A DNA stretch of 64,000 bases from Pseudomonadales bacterium (GCA_028280225.1 JANQMF010000077.1:1-64000), one strand, 5' to 3'. Positions 17,768 through 27,772 are shown, counted from the stretch's first letter. A program made the numbers and translations. Notes: generated by a model not told the origin, from the sequence alone.

Positions 17768-20700
17768 ATGGGCGAAATCGTCTTAGTGGAGCGCGTCGAT
17801 GGCGCTGATAAAACATGGCAGGTATCCGGGCGGTCTACGCCGCTGACGGTGAGTGCCTCGGCAACGTCGGCGGCGAGGTACGTCTTGAGGCTGGAAGGGG
17901 ATGACTTTGCCAACAGTGAAGTGCGGCAAACCGGTGATGATCTGTTGTTGTTCGTTGATGGCCAACTGGTGCTGACCCTCTCCGGCTTTTTTGCTGACGA
18001 TGCGGCCCACGAACTGGCGTTGATGGCGGGTGACAATCTGGCTGCGACAATTGCTTCCGGGGATGGGGAAAACCCGGATACCGCTGACAATGTGCTTATC
18101 TGGTCCCCGGCGAATGAAACCGCGGCCTGGGCCAGCGAAGATTGGGCAAACTGGGCCGGGCTGCTGGCGGTGGTGGGCGGCGGGATAGCCATTTATGACC
18201 AGATTGACGATGATTCGAGTTCAAGCTTCGTCCCCCCCACCAGCCCGGATCCTGATCCGCCTGTGGATCCCGGCGTGGATTTAGCGCAACTGTCATTGCA
18301 GCTGGTTACCGATAGTGGTGATGCCACCGACGGCATCACCAATGTGGGTGAAGTGGAACTGGTGGACATATCTTTGCTGGTGGAAGGGGCTACGCTGGAA
18401 TACAGCATCGACGGCGGCCAAACCTGGGCCAGCACCTTTACCGCTAAGGAAGGTGACAACAGTGTTCAGGTGCGCCAGGTTGACGAGGATGGTAATACCA
18501 GCCCGGCATCCCAGGTGTTGGAGTTTACCCTGGATAGTACGCCACCCACGGTCAGCATTCAGGTTGACGAAACTGCGTTGGCATTTCTTGGCACGGACAC
18601 CAACGACAACCCGGTCTTAGCTGTTGCCGAAGCTGATCTGTTTACCCTGTCCGGCAGCGAGGATACCGGGTTGGAATTCCGTCTGAATAACGGTAGCTGG
18701 CACCCACTGGATGACTTTGAGAGTGTATTCAACAATGCGCTGGACGATGCCCCCGAGGGCACCTATGTACTGGAGCTACGGCAAACGGATGTGGCGGGTA
18801 ATACCGCGTCAACCACGTTGACCTTTGTCCTGGATTCGGTGGCTAACCTTAACTCTATAATTCCCATCCTGTTCGACGATACCTCTCGCGAGTTTGTTGA
18901 CGGTGGGGATGACGACGGTGTGACTTATGACCCGCGCCTGATGCTGTCACAACCGGATCAGCAACTGGTAAGCGACAATGCGGTGTTGCAATGGCGAATT
19001 CCCGGGGGCAAATGGCAGACCATAGACTGGGATACGGAAAATCCACCTGAACATTTTGATGTTGACGCTGTGGAAGGTCCCAATGTCTTTGAGTTCCGCC
19101 AGGTGATCCTGGATGACAACGGTGTGATCATTGCCCGCAGTACACCCGCTGAGGTGAATTTTATCCTCGATACTACGGTGAGCGATCTAAGCCTGGGTGA
19201 TTATGATCCGGACAGTGGACTGGTGGCTATTGAAGGTCAGGACAGCGATGCAATTTTAGAATACCGGATTAACGCCACCGCCCAGGACAGGGCGGACGAC
19301 ACCGGATGGAGCCGGGAGTATCAGCCTGTGCTGGGCCAGATGGTTCTGGAAGTCCGCCAGATCGACGAAGCGGGTAACGTCAGCCAGGTCAGTGAAAGAA
19401 CTTACAACGTTGCCAGTATACCGGTGCCTGACGAGCAGGTGGTCATATTTGACCTGATGGATGGCACTTCCTCCCACCATCTGGGGCAGCGTGAATTCAA
19501 AGACGGTGTTGAATACTGGATTTACCTGGTGGTGGAGGACCATCATCGGTTAGCCGACGTTATGGAGGAGGGCCACAAGTGGAGGGGTGCTGCAAATCTT
19601 GATGAGGATGACCATATTATCCTGATCTCCGCTGACGGCCGCGTGATCCGGGGTAACCAAAAGGGGGATTTCCAGGGACCACCGGCCTACGAGACCGCCG
19701 ACGCCGTCAATTATGCGGCCTGGCGCACCGAGGACGAAGGGCTGGCGGGTCGGCTTAACGGCCGGGGTGAGTTTGAGCGTCACTTCAACGGACTGATCCG
19801 CGAGCTGGACATCTGGGACGGCACTGAAGAGTGGGGTGATCTCTCAACACGTCCGGAATTGGAGTTGCCCAATTACTGGGTGGAACTCCAATATGCCAAC
19901 GGCACCCGGGTGGACGGTAATCAGATTGATGATCTGAACTTTGTGCTGGCGGAACTTAGCCCCAATCCCCTGGATTTACCTGCGGACAGTGACTGGAATG
20001 TCTGGTTCAGCCTGACCCCTGACGACCCGGATTCATGGGTGGATACCTTTGCGGAATTACCCCTGACTACAGATCCGGACGAAACCACCTACGATATTTA
20101 TGTACGCCAGCAGCGTACCATGAATGGTGAAATTGACTTTATCTCGGAGCCGCTGCTGTACCAGGTGCAGATTGTGCCGGAAGTGGATCCGGAACCCCGA
20201 GTGGTTATCTTCGATCTGGTCAACGGCACCTCAACCAAGGATACCGACAGTACCGAAACTGTTGAGGATCGCACCTTTGACGAACACATCTCCTACACCA
20301 TATATGTGGTTGTTGACGCTATTGGCAACGGCAAAAATGCTGATGGTACCGGTGACCTTTTTCTGGACAGTCAGTATCAATGGCTAGGGGCGTCAAATCT
20401 GGGTAACGACGACAAGATTATCCTGATGTCCAGGGACGGCACCCCCATTCTGGGTAACGATGGCCTGACCCTGCGTCACGATGGTATCGACAACTGGGTT
20501 TACGACGCCCATGACCTGCGCCGCCGCTTTGATGGGACAACCCGGGCGGTGGTGTGGGGAGGATTCAGCGAGAATACTGCTGCCAGCCTGACCAATGGGG
20601 GTGATCTTGTACGTTATACCACCGGTGGCGGTAAGGTCACCGTTGACCTGCTGAATGGGCGTGGCTTTACACAGTTCTTTACCCGAATTGATCAGAATCT

Positions 20701-21511
20701 TGATAGCCCGCAGATTGGCGCTGAGGAATACTGGTTGAATGACGTATATGCCCGTGCGGAAGATCTGAACCCCGGCCCAATTGAGGCTGATGACCTGATC
20801 GTCAGCACCCGTTTGCCGGATGGTTTTGACGGTTGGGAGGTTCAATTTTCCGTGGACGGCACCGACGGAAGCTGGGGGGATGAGGGTGAGCTTGTCGACA
20901 GTCTGAATGGCAGTAATCCCTTTGGCGCCGACTATACGATCCATGTGCGCTTGCACAACCCGGACACCGGCACCGTTACCGAGGATTGGCAGTTCACCAA
21001 ACAGCTCCACGAAGTTGTCAGGTTTGATTTGACCGACGGCGCTATCACCGGTACCGGTAGTACCTCCAGTCCAGGGAGTGATGACCGCACCTTCCAGGCA
21101 GATCACACCTACACCATATTTATTGTGGTTGACCCGGAAAGCGAAACCGTTAGCCTGGCTTCTGATCAGCAGTGGAAGGGTGCCAACAATTTGGGTGCGG
21201 ACGATACCATTGTGCTTATCTCCGATGACGGCAAGCCGATTAAGGGATTTAAGAATGACCCCATTCTCCTTCTTCCGGGTAATCCAGAGTACGGAAGTTT
21301 TTTGGACGACTGGGTCTGGTTTACCGGAGGGCTCGATTCGAAAATTGCCGCAGCAGTAACCGCAGAGGGTTTCTTCACCCGCGCATACAGCAGTAGCACC
21401 ATTACTGTAGACCTGTGGACCAATACAGCACCTGAGTTCTCGAAGATGCTGGTGACCTTTGGTACCCGGAATACTCTGTTGGCGGGTATCTACAATGAAG
21501 CCTTTGTTTAA
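17768..21511 (+). CDS. Large acidic Ig-like repeat protein, probable type I secretion substrate
   Basis: 1247 residues, no Sec signal peptide, very acidic and without a single cysteine, all usual for type I cargo. Residues 1-150 resemble the N-terminal module of BapA-type adhesins, ending in a hydrophobic WASEDWANWAGLLAVVGGG stretch followed by an Asp/Ser/Pro linker. Ig-like repeats follow (about 175-550; LEYSIDGGQTW and VRQVDEDGNTS-like patterns). Three copies of another module start near 558, 811 and 1083, each with a VxxFDLxxGT opening, a YxIYxVV strand, a WxGAxNL motif and DDxIxLIS. No RTX nonapeptides were seen. It probably acts as a secreted or surface adhesin exported by the upstream system. 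It has its own promoter (site B) and an AGGTGA ribosome site. Confidence 0.8.
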   Translation: MGEIVLVERVDGADKTWQVSGRSTPLTVSASATSAARYVLRLEGDDFANSEVRQTGDDLLLFVDGQLVLTLSGFFADDAAHELALMAGDNLAATIASGDGENPDTADNVLIWSPANETAAWASEDWANWAGLLAVVGGGIAIYDQIDDDSSSSFVPPTSPDPDPPVDPGVDLAQLSLQLVTDSGDATDGITNVGEVELVDISLLVEGATLEYSIDGGQTWASTFTAKEGDNSVQVRQVDEDGNTSPASQVLEFTLDSTPPTVSIQVDETALAFLGTDTNDNPVLAVAEADLFTLSGSEDTGLEFRLNNGSWHPLDDFESVFNNALDDAPEGTYVLELRQTDVAGNTASTTLTFVLDSVANLNSIIPILFDDTSREFVDGGDDDGVTYDPRLMLSQPDQQLVSDNAVLQWRIPGGKWQTIDWDTENPPEHFDVDAVEGPNVFEFRQVILDDNGVIIARSTPAEVNFILDTTVSDLSLGDYDPDSGLVAIEGQDSDAILEYRINATAQDRADDTGWSREYQPVLGQMVLEVRQIDEAGNVSQVSERTYNVASIPVPDEQVVIFDLMDGTSSHHLGQREFKDGVEYWIYLVVEDHHRLADVMEEGHKWRGAANLDEDDHIILISADGRVIRGNQKGDFQGPPAYETADAVNYAAWRTEDEGLAGRLNGRGEFERHFNGLIRELDIWDGTEEWGDLSTRPELELPNYWVELQYANGTRVDGNQIDDLNFVLAELSPNPLDLPADSDWNVWFSLTPDDPDSWVDTFAELPLTTDPDETTYDIYVRQQRTMNGEIDFISEPLLYQVQIVPEVDPEPRVVIFDLVNGTSTKDTDSTETVEDRTFDEHISYTIYVVVDAIGNGKNADGTGDLFLDSQYQWLGASNLGNDDKIILMSRDGTPILGNDGLTLRHDGIDNWVYDAHDLRRRFDGTTRAVVWGGFSENTAASLTNGGDLVRYTTGGGKVTVDLLNGRGFTQFFTRIDQNLDSPQIGAEEYWLNDVYARAEDLNPGPIEADDLIVSTRLPDGFDGWEVQFSVDGTDGSWGDEGELVDSLNGSNPFGADYTIHVRLHNPDTGTVTEDWQFTKQLHEVVRFDLTDGAITGTGSTSSPGSDDRTFQADHTYTIFIVVDPESETVSLASDQQWKGANNLGADDTIVLISDDGKPIKGFKNDPILLLPGNPEYGSFLDDWVWFTGGLDSKIAAAVTAEGFFTRAYSSSTITVDLWTNTAPEFSKMLVTFGTRNTLLAGIYNEAFV

Positions 21512-21785
21512 TGCCGGCGTAAGCTCCTTCGTCGTGGAGGTGGAACCCGCGAGGACCTGCTCTAAGTCGGGGTGGTCCTTTCGGGGGCGGTGGAAAGAAT
21601 GCTGGATCTTTCCCCAATAACCCGAATAGAACGAATATAAACGGTTACTATATGCGGCACATAGTGGAATAACTGGCGGAACAACTAGTAAAGCGAAACA
21701 AGCGATCTGAACACGCGGCTACCAACGGAAATTTGCTCATCTTTAACATCTAACTACCAATGTCTATCTAAAGGAAAACTAGGAT

Positions 21786-22412
21786 ATGCTAAATAAATCT
21801 GATCAACCCAGCGGCTGGCTGACTTATCTATCGATGGTGCTGGCAACCGGGCTGGTGTTCAACGTTGGCCCAACTGCGGCAGGCATTCAACTGGACGATG
21901 GTCACGAATGGGCGCCGGGCATCACCTCCAGTCACCGTCCTTCCGGCGGGGCCTATATGGTTATTGTGCCTGACAGTGATTGTGCCGTTGATAGTGGGTT
22001 GTACGCGTCGTTCTATTTGCTCTACTGCGGTTCGTACCGTTACAAAGACACCGTAGAGGTGGGTGATATGAGGGCCACTTTTCGAGATCAGCAAGGTAAT
22101 ATACTGTTTGAAGTGACCCATCAACCCGATGTTGCGGGATCCGCCGGCTTTGGACTTTACCACGAGCAGCTTGAGAACCTCAGCCGGGATAACCCCAGCG
22201 TCATGGTCCTTGAGTTAAGCCGTTGGGAAAAAGATGTTGAACGTACTGAGCTCCCGGTTGAAGCCTGCGCCTTTGAAATTGATCCGCACTATACTCATCT
22301 GAAGTTTATGGTCCGCGCAGATGGTTTTTTTGGCCAATATAACATTGGGGATGGCGGCATCACCTACGGGGGCTGTGATCCCATAGATACCTCAGACCAT
22401 TATCTGCCGTGA
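21786..22412 (+). CDS. Small exported four-cysteine protein, copy 1
   Basis: A 208-residue protein not matching any family I recognise. It has a signal peptide (LSMVLATGLVFNVGPTAA), then EWAPGITSSHRPSGGAYM, four cysteines that fit two disulfides, a central FRDQ-GN/EV-HQP segment, GFGLYHEQLE, and a C-terminal DHYLP. The paralogue at 30941 keeps all these marks, so they are under constraint. In both loci the gene lies just upstream of an M60-like protein gene, pointing to a functional pair such as a chaperone, inhibitor or adhesin subunit. AAGGA precedes the ATG. No phased repeat promoter is seen in front of it, unlike copy 2. Confidence 0.75.
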   Translation: MLNKSDQPSGWLTYLSMVLATGLVFNVGPTAAGIQLDDGHEWAPGITSSHRPSGGAYMVIVPDSDCAVDSGLYASFYLLYCGSYRYKDTVEVGDMRATFRDQQGNILFEVTHQPDVAGSAGFGLYHEQLENLSRDNPSVMVLELSRWEKDVERTELPVEACAFEIDPHYTHLKFMVRADGFFGQYNIGDGGITYGGCDPIDTSDHYLP

Positions 22413-22512
22413 GCATTACACTGCCAATTGCGGTACCCAGATAGAGCTGCCGCTGACATAGGTTGTCTACGCCGTTTTTGGTAACCAGCGTGTGAACGCT
22501 GCAACTTTTGAT

Positions 22513-22571
22513 AGCCGCGCTTTGTTAAAACAAAGCCTATTCTAAAAAGCCTATTTTAAAGAGGCGCGGCT
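22513..22571 (+). terminator. Long hairpin after small protein 1
   Basis: 8-bp arms AGCCGCGC (22513-22520) and GCGCGGCT (22564-22571) enclose a small TTTGTT/AACAAA hairpin and a direct repeat of AAGCCTATT. The outer arms resemble the terminator after M60-like copy 2 (34445-34473), so it may be a terminator enlarged by a local duplication. Confidence 0.45.
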
Positions 22572-22717
22572 TAATGGCTTCTGCGTGTGTGATCTCTTGT
22601 TTGGGCTAACGATGTTGTCTAAAGGTTATATGATTATGCACACCTTATCCCAAAGCCTTTGATGCTATTTGATTTTTTGGTGAAGTGTTCCGTTGAGTAA
22701 TAGAAAAATATAAATAT

Positions 22718-22772
22718 CGTTAGATATCCGTTAATACTGCGTTGATTCTAAATATATAGCACTCGGTACTAT
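22718..22772 (+). promoter_or_regulatory. Site C: 11-bp phased CGTT repeats plus -35/-10
   Basis: CGTTAG (22718), CGTTAA (22729) and CGTTGA (22740) at exact 11-bp steps. TTGATT (22742-22747) overlaps the last, then 19 bases, then TACTAT (22767-22772). The last repeat begins 64 bases before ATG 22804, exactly as site D does before its own ATG. It is the cleanest of the four sites. Confidence 0.65.
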
Positions 22773-22803
22773 TACGGCTTTCCCATAGCTTTAAGGAAAC
22801 TAA

Positions 22804-25659
22804 ATGAGCTCTAGAGTCGCCACGGCCCACACTTGGCTGATCTGTTTGTCAGTAGTCCTGGCTGGTGTGATAACACCTCTTGCCCACGCAGCTACCGAAT
22901 TGGTCAATATGACCTTTGACAATGGTACTCCACCCGGAAGCCCCACTGGCACAGTGGCTGTCGCCAATGATGGTACCGCTCTGGATCCGAACTACTATCT
23001 GGCCATTCCGGAGATCTGGAACGTGGCTTTGCCTGCTAATCCCTTTGTGGATATAGATGGCCGTAAAGCGGTTAAACTGTCCAACAGCCAGATGGTGGAG
23101 TTCGACCGGCAGACCACCCTTAATGTGGTTTCTAACGATGTGCTGCGTTTATCCATGGATTTTAAGGTTGACCGGCTGGGTAAACAGCCTAACGGCAGGC
23201 CGGAAGGAGTAGTGCTGTTTTCCATGCAGAACTACTTTACAGCCGCTTCTACGTCAAATCCGGATTTAGCGTGGGCGGGCTTCAGACTTATGATGGCCGG
23301 GGATGGTACTGGCCGGGTTACCCTGCTTGCTTCAGATGGCCTGGGTAAACGGCGCCACTATTCCCTGTTTAGCGATGTACCCTACGACACCTGGTATCGC
23401 TTGAATATGATGTTGGATATCAATCAAGGGGTTCTTACCGCAAACCTGGGTGACCGGTATTTTCAGCTTAGCTTGTTTGGACCTTTTGCGGGTGGGATAG
23501 ACTGGAGCAATGTGCTTAAGAGTATTACTGATAACGATGATATTCAAATGCGGTTGGGTTGGGGTTTTTATCCCAACGATGCATACATGGGGGGTTACCG
23601 GGATGCCGTCATTGGCCGAGTGCGCAACCAAGGGCAGTCCCACGAAGGGGTCATGTACTTCGACAATGTCATTGTGCATAACGCCGCACCCAACTTTGAT
23701 CATGCTGATTTCAAAACCGCGGTGGACAGCATCAGCAAAGGTATTACGGATACCTCACTGGATCTTACGTCAGACTATCTCGACTTTCTTGAGTACATGG
23801 TCTTTGCCCTGACGAGCCACTACCTCAGCGAAAATACCACAGAGGTCAACACTTATTTACAGGCCTATGAGACGGCGAAACCACCCCTGTTCAGTGACCG
23901 GGACTATAATAAACAACTGCATACCTATCCCATTGTGGATCGGGTGATGGTCATCCTGCAGCATGACATTGTCGTCAGTCACTTCAACAATAACGATCTC
24001 AGCGATGTGTACAATATTGAGTTCGAATCCCGGGAGGTGTTCCCGGGTCTGGTGGCCGGGGTTGAACATGTGGTGGCTTCCACCGATGCTGATGTGGGGA
24101 TCAACGGCAGTTACAAGGAGTTCCCGGGGATCACCCGCGGCAGTCCCGCCCACCGCCCCACGGGCTACTGGGCGGTGGCCGGGCACAAGGTTAGAGTTTG
24201 CGTTGAAGGAAGTGTGGACACCAGCGGCATGGATGTGATTGTCGGGGCCCATCCGCCGATTAATCTGTCCCGCAAGATCAACCGGAATTATTCCATTGTC
24301 ACCGGCTTTCCTTTTGCGGATAACACCACCGACTGTGTGGATGTGGCCAACCCCTATGGCGGGGGTATCTATGTGCGTGTCCACGAAGGGGTTGATGAGG
24401 GTTTTGTCAACGTTGCCCTGTCCGGCAAAATTGTTGAGTCCCCCTTTTTCGACAATCGCATAGCCAGCAATCGCCCCAGCGGCAAGGCCAAAACCAGCAA
24501 CCGGGACTGGATGCGCATGTTCAGGAAATCTGCGCTGCCGCCCTGGAGCGATCTGGAGTCCGATAATTTTATGATGACAGTACCCAGCAATGCAGCGATC
24601 CTGGTACCACGTCCCAGGGCCGCCCTGGATGGTTGGGACGATATGTATGATGCGGTCAGTGTCTTCCAGGGTCGTGTTGACCGGCCCCGGGCGGAGTATC
24701 TGGTCGTCGACAGTACCTCTTTTTGTGGAGGCTGTTCGGGTTACTGGATGACCCTGCCGCAGAACTCCGCGTTGGAGCCGGTGTCCTCCCGGCAGAATAA
24801 TGGCAGTTGGGTTTACAGCCATGGCTTGGCGCCCTTTAATTTGCTGGATGACCCGAACTTCTCCAGCGCCCGGCGTTTCGACCACTTCCTGCACGAGAAG
24901 GGCCACAACCTGAAACACCCCACTCTGGGTCATGGTAACGAAGAAGAGGCCAAGGCCAATATCATCAAGCTGGTGGGACGTACCGAGGTCCTGGGTGACA
25001 CCATGGATGATGCCCTTAGGTACCATAACCCCCAGGGACTCACCATCGAGCAGGCGGTGATGGACTGGATTATTTCTGATGACTTTATCGACCCGGCGCT
25101 GGGTAGTATGTCAAGCCGCGCATACCAAAGCCGGCCCATGGTCAAGTACATCGATTTGGCGGAGTTGTTTAACGGTTGGGCAACGGTGGGCAACATCATG
25201 AAGGAGTTTTATGCCACCAATGTGGACAGTGTGCCCTGGCCGGGGTTTGAAAAGCACCTTGTTAAGGACCAAGACTTTGCCGAAATGGCTGTGGAAGCCT
25301 TCAACAATGCCGGGCTGGACAATCCCCTGCCGTTGCTGGAGTTCCACGGGGTGGTGCCCACCCAGGCAACCCGTGACAAAGCGGCCATTACTTACGGTTT
25401 GGGTGCAAGCAGCGCCATTCTGACCCGGCTGAATGAGTACAAGGCCCTGGTGCCGGAAACTAAGGCAGAGTTCGCAAGTAAATACTATGAACTGATCACG
25501 CATAGAAGCCAGATTGTGTTGAAGAACCGCTTTTTGGACGCCAAGGACAATTGGGAAACCAAGACCGTTGCCGGGCGGGTTGGCGTCACCGGATATCACG
25601 ACCTGATTGAGGCGCGGATTGACGAAATCATTGCGACCTATGGTCTAAACAGCCCCTAG
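22804..25659 (+). CDS. Exported M60-like metallopeptidase (HEKGH intact), copy 1
   Basis: 951 residues with a Sec signal peptide ending AHA before ATELVNMTF. Residues about 30-300 look like a lectin/LamG-type beta-sandwich. The C-terminal half matches the M60 (enhancin/mucinase) family: APxHRPTGYW and a Val-rich strand, then INLSRKINRNYSIVTGFPF, NPYGGGIYV, and the zinc motif HEKGHN at 697-702 with a glutamate cluster at 713-715 that should hold the third ligand. M60 enzymes cut glycoproteins, often mucin-type O-glycoproteins. The protein should act outside the inner membrane. AAGGAAAC precedes the ATG; site C drives it. The family assignment rests on motifs, not on a search. Confidence 0.8.
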   Translation: MSSRVATAHTWLICLSVVLAGVITPLAHAATELVNMTFDNGTPPGSPTGTVAVANDGTALDPNYYLAIPEIWNVALPANPFVDIDGRKAVKLSNSQMVEFDRQTTLNVVSNDVLRLSMDFKVDRLGKQPNGRPEGVVLFSMQNYFTAASTSNPDLAWAGFRLMMAGDGTGRVTLLASDGLGKRRHYSLFSDVPYDTWYRLNMMLDINQGVLTANLGDRYFQLSLFGPFAGGIDWSNVLKSITDNDDIQMRLGWGFYPNDAYMGGYRDAVIGRVRNQGQSHEGVMYFDNVIVHNAAPNFDHADFKTAVDSISKGITDTSLDLTSDYLDFLEYMVFALTSHYLSENTTEVNTYLQAYETAKPPLFSDRDYNKQLHTYPIVDRVMVILQHDIVVSHFNNNDLSDVYNIEFESREVFPGLVAGVEHVVASTDADVGINGSYKEFPGITRGSPAHRPTGYWAVAGHKVRVCVEGSVDTSGMDVIVGAHPPINLSRKINRNYSIVTGFPFADNTTDCVDVANPYGGGIYVRVHEGVDEGFVNVALSGKIVESPFFDNRIASNRPSGKAKTSNRDWMRMFRKSALPPWSDLESDNFMMTVPSNAAILVPRPRAALDGWDDMYDAVSVFQGRVDRPRAEYLVVDSTSFCGGCSGYWMTLPQNSALEPVSSRQNNGSWVYSHGLAPFNLLDDPNFSSARRFDHFLHEKGHNLKHPTLGHGNEEEAKANIIKLVGRTEVLGDTMDDALRYHNPQGLTIEQAVMDWIISDDFIDPALGSMSSRAYQSRPMVKYIDLAELFNGWATVGNIMKEFYATNVDSVPWPGFEKHLVKDQDFAEMAVEAFNNAGLDNPLPLLEFHGVVPTQATRDKAAITYGLGASSAILTRLNEYKALVPETKAEFASKYYELITHRSQIVLKNRFLDAKDNWETKTVAGRVGVTGYHDLIEARIDEIIATYGLNSP

Positions 25660-25679
25660 GCCTAATGGGCCTTTTGGGG

Positions 25680-25702
25680 CCGCGCCTTGTCCCAAGGCGC
25701 GG
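25680..25702 (+). terminator. Terminator after M60-like copy 1
   Basis: A 10-bp perfect stem (25680-25689 with 25693-25702) with a 3-base loop, preceded by a smaller AGGCC/GGCCT hairpin and TTTT. Together they form a plausible tandem terminator. Confidence 0.6.
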
Positions 25703-25783
25703 TCTTAAGGGGGGTTATTTGTCTCTATCTGTTGCACAATGGCGCCTGTCCGTCCGCCAACAATGACTATTCGTCTTGAGAAT

Positions 25784-27766
25784 CTAGCGTCCGGTCAGTA
25801 ACGCATAAACCTTGGAAAGCTGATCCGGCAGGTCTTCCATCTCTTCAATCACCAGATAACGGGCGTCTGGACACATTTGTTTTAGATAGTCCTGGCCCGA
25901 GCGGTCCACGGTCACACAAAATGTTTCCACCCCCTTGGCCTGGGCTTCCAACAGGGCTTTAGCGGTGTCTTCCACCCCGTAGTTGTGGTTGCCCCGTTCC
26001 GGGCCATAGTCAGCGTCCTGGGGAAAGCCGTCGCTGATGACCATCAATACCTTCAAGGCGTGGCCGCTTTCCATCAGTTTGTGCACACCGTGCCGGATGG
26101 CCGGCCCCATACGGGTTGAACGTTTGGGGTTCATGGCGGCTATGGCGTGCATGGTGTGTTGGGAAAACGCCTGGTCCGGCTCCTTGGCAACAAAAATTTC
26201 CACGTTGTCTTTGCCGTAACCGGAAAATCCGTAAATGCCGTAGCTGTCCCCCAGGGCCTCCAGGGCAGATGCCATCACCACCATGGCTTCGCGCTGGATA
26301 TCGATGATCTTACGCTTGGGCCTATCGTCAAATTCTTCCTCGTCTTCGGGTTCTGCCCAGGGATCGCGCAGGTTAACATCGGCGTCTTCGTCGTGGTTTG
26401 ACCAATCCTTGGCTGGCGGTGGATCAATGGGGTCGTCGGTGGACGCTGATAGGTCCACTAGAAACACGGCACACACATCCCGGTGCATACGCTCCTTGCG
26501 GGAGTAAAAACGTTCATCCGGGCTGTGACCAGCCCGGATATCCTGGCGGGCTTCGATGATGGCGTTAAGGTCTAACTCGTCCCCATCTGCCACTCGGGTG
26601 ATCCGTTGTAAGCCGGTGGGACGGATCTGTTCCAGTTGTTTCTGCACCATGGGCTGAAATTTGCGAATTGCCGTCCGCAGTTGGTTCAAAATCTCCTGAT
26701 CCTCGTCACTTCCCGCCGTCAGGTGTTCTTCGTACACCCGGCAATAGTGGGTGAGGTAGCGGTACTCCAGATAATTCCACTCATCGTACCGATAACTCCG
26801 CGCGGCGGATCGGTCCGTGCCCAGGGCATGCTGGACTGAAGACGTTTCCATGTCGATACGCCGCTTTAGAGTATCCCGTTCGTCGATCAGCGACTGAATG
26901 TTCACGTTGGCTTCACGCACGGCAGCGTCGGAAGTCTCGCCGCGTTCCGCTTGCAGGTCTTCTGACTCCAGCATTTCCACGGCAATGGCCATCTCCAGGC
27001 CCTGCAGGTCTTCTTTCCACTCTTCCACCCGTTGTTCCCGGTTAAGCCAGTCGGGCATGGACTCATCTTGCGGCGCATAGGCTGAAGTTTCCGGGAAGAC
27101 ATAACTTTCGGCAACTTTGTCGTAGAGTTGACACAAGGCTAGAACACTGTCGTAAACGCTGCCGGGCTGGTTGCGCAGGTGTGCCAAGGATCGGGTAAGT
27201 TCCGTCCATTGGCTAAGAGGGCTGACTTCCCCCCATAAAAAGCGTTGGCCGGTAACCAGCGCATCGGCGGATGTGGGCCCAATGTGCAGCAGATGCCGGA
27301 AATACCGGGGCATGTGGGGGGTTAATCCGGGGTAGGTGCGTTCCAGGTGGCCGAGGATACGCCCCCTCTCCAGCAGGTTGAACAGTTCAGCCGCAAAACC
27401 CGGCTGGGCAAAGGCACCAAACAGCAGGTGATAGTCTCCCGTGCGGGGTGATACCCCCTTTGGGGGTACAAACCGCTGAGCCAGATTCTGGATACGGCTT
27501 AGTGCTTTGTCCATGCGAAAGCTAAAGGTGCCGCATTCGCGCAGGCCAATCTGCTCCATCACCAGTACCCGATAGCTGCCTCGGTCCGGCGCATCCAGTT
27601 GCTCCGGCAAGTAAATGGTATCGTTAGACTGACCAGTGCCGTTAATGCCCAGGGCCAGGCGGCGGTGAGTGGCAAACTCGTCAGAGGCGGCGATGTGGAA
27701 GTATCGGCCAGCGATGCCTTCGGTAAAAAGAGCCAGGGTGTCTTCGTGATCCGATAGGGTTAACAC
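25784..27766 (-). CDS. VWA-domain protein of the NorD/CbbO type
   Basis: 660 residues. A long helical N-terminal region precedes a von Willebrand A domain (about residue 430 on) with the MIDAS start VFLVDLSASTDD; an acidic insert lies between the MIDAS strand and the next helix. It pairs with the MoxR-type AAA+ gene 6 bp upstream. Such pairs act as metal-dependent chaperones or activators of partner enzymes (NorQD for nitric oxide reductase, CbbQO for Rubisco). No nor or cbb genes lie in the window, so the client is unknown. The next gene on its 3' side converges. Confidence 0.85.
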   Translation of the reverse strand: MLTLSDHEDTLALFTEGIAGRYFHIAASDEFATHRRLALGINGTGQSNDTIYLPEQLDAPDRGSYRVLVMEQIGLRECGTFSFRMDKALSRIQNLAQRFVPPKGVSPRTGDYHLLFGAFAQPGFAAELFNLLERGRILGHLERTYPGLTPHMPRYFRHLLHIGPTSADALVTGQRFLWGEVSPLSQWTELTRSLAHLRNQPGSVYDSVLALCQLYDKVAESYVFPETSAYAPQDESMPDWLNREQRVEEWKEDLQGLEMAIAVEMLESEDLQAERGETSDAAVREANVNIQSLIDERDTLKRRIDMETSSVQHALGTDRSAARSYRYDEWNYLEYRYLTHYCRVYEEHLTAGSDEDQEILNQLRTAIRKFQPMVQKQLEQIRPTGLQRITRVADGDELDLNAIIEARQDIRAGHSPDERFYSRKERMHRDVCAVFLVDLSASTDDPIDPPPAKDWSNHDEDADVNLRDPWAEPEDEEEFDDRPKRKIIDIQREAMVVMASALEALGDSYGIYGFSGYGKDNVEIFVAKEPDQAFSQHTMHAIAAMNPKRSTRMGPAIRHGVHKLMESGHALKVLMVISDGFPQDADYGPERGNHNYGVEDTAKALLEAQAKGVETFCVTVDRSGQDYLKQMCPDARYLVIEEMEDLPDQLSKVYALLTGR

Positions 27767-27772
27767 AGTTGT

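Larger units (their letters stand above)
22413..22803. other. Gap between small protein 1 and M60-like protein 1
   Basis: 391 bases, AT-rich, with no gene seen. It contains a terminator-like structure (22513-22571) and then site C. In the second locus the equivalent genes overlap by 4 bp and have no gap, so this spacer was gained here or lost there. Confidence 0.55.

Noticed and set aside
20393-21106. Antisense 237-codon frame within the repeat protein
   Set aside because: Shadow of a GC-rich, repeat-bearing gene; no start signal and no recognisable domain.
17768-21511. RTX calcium-binding nonapeptide repeats
   Set aside because: Looked for GGxGxDxLx runs and found none, so the protein is not called an RTX toxin or RTX adhesin.
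21592-21613. Terminator after the repeat-protein gene
   Set aside because: A 7-bp stem GGAAAGA/TCTTTCC exists, but it is AT-rich with no T-tract and lies 80 bp past the stop.
21600-21785. A fifth phased-repeat promoter in front of small protein 1
   Set aside because: AACG/GGTT words near 21621-21646 are spaced 11 and then 10 bp on the opposite strand with no -35/-10 in register; not comparable with sites A-D.
23857-25026. Antisense 389-codon open frame within M60-like copy 1
   Set aside because: It mirrors the codon bias of the sense gene, has no ribosome site and resembles no family; the sense strand carries clear M60 motifs and a signal peptide.
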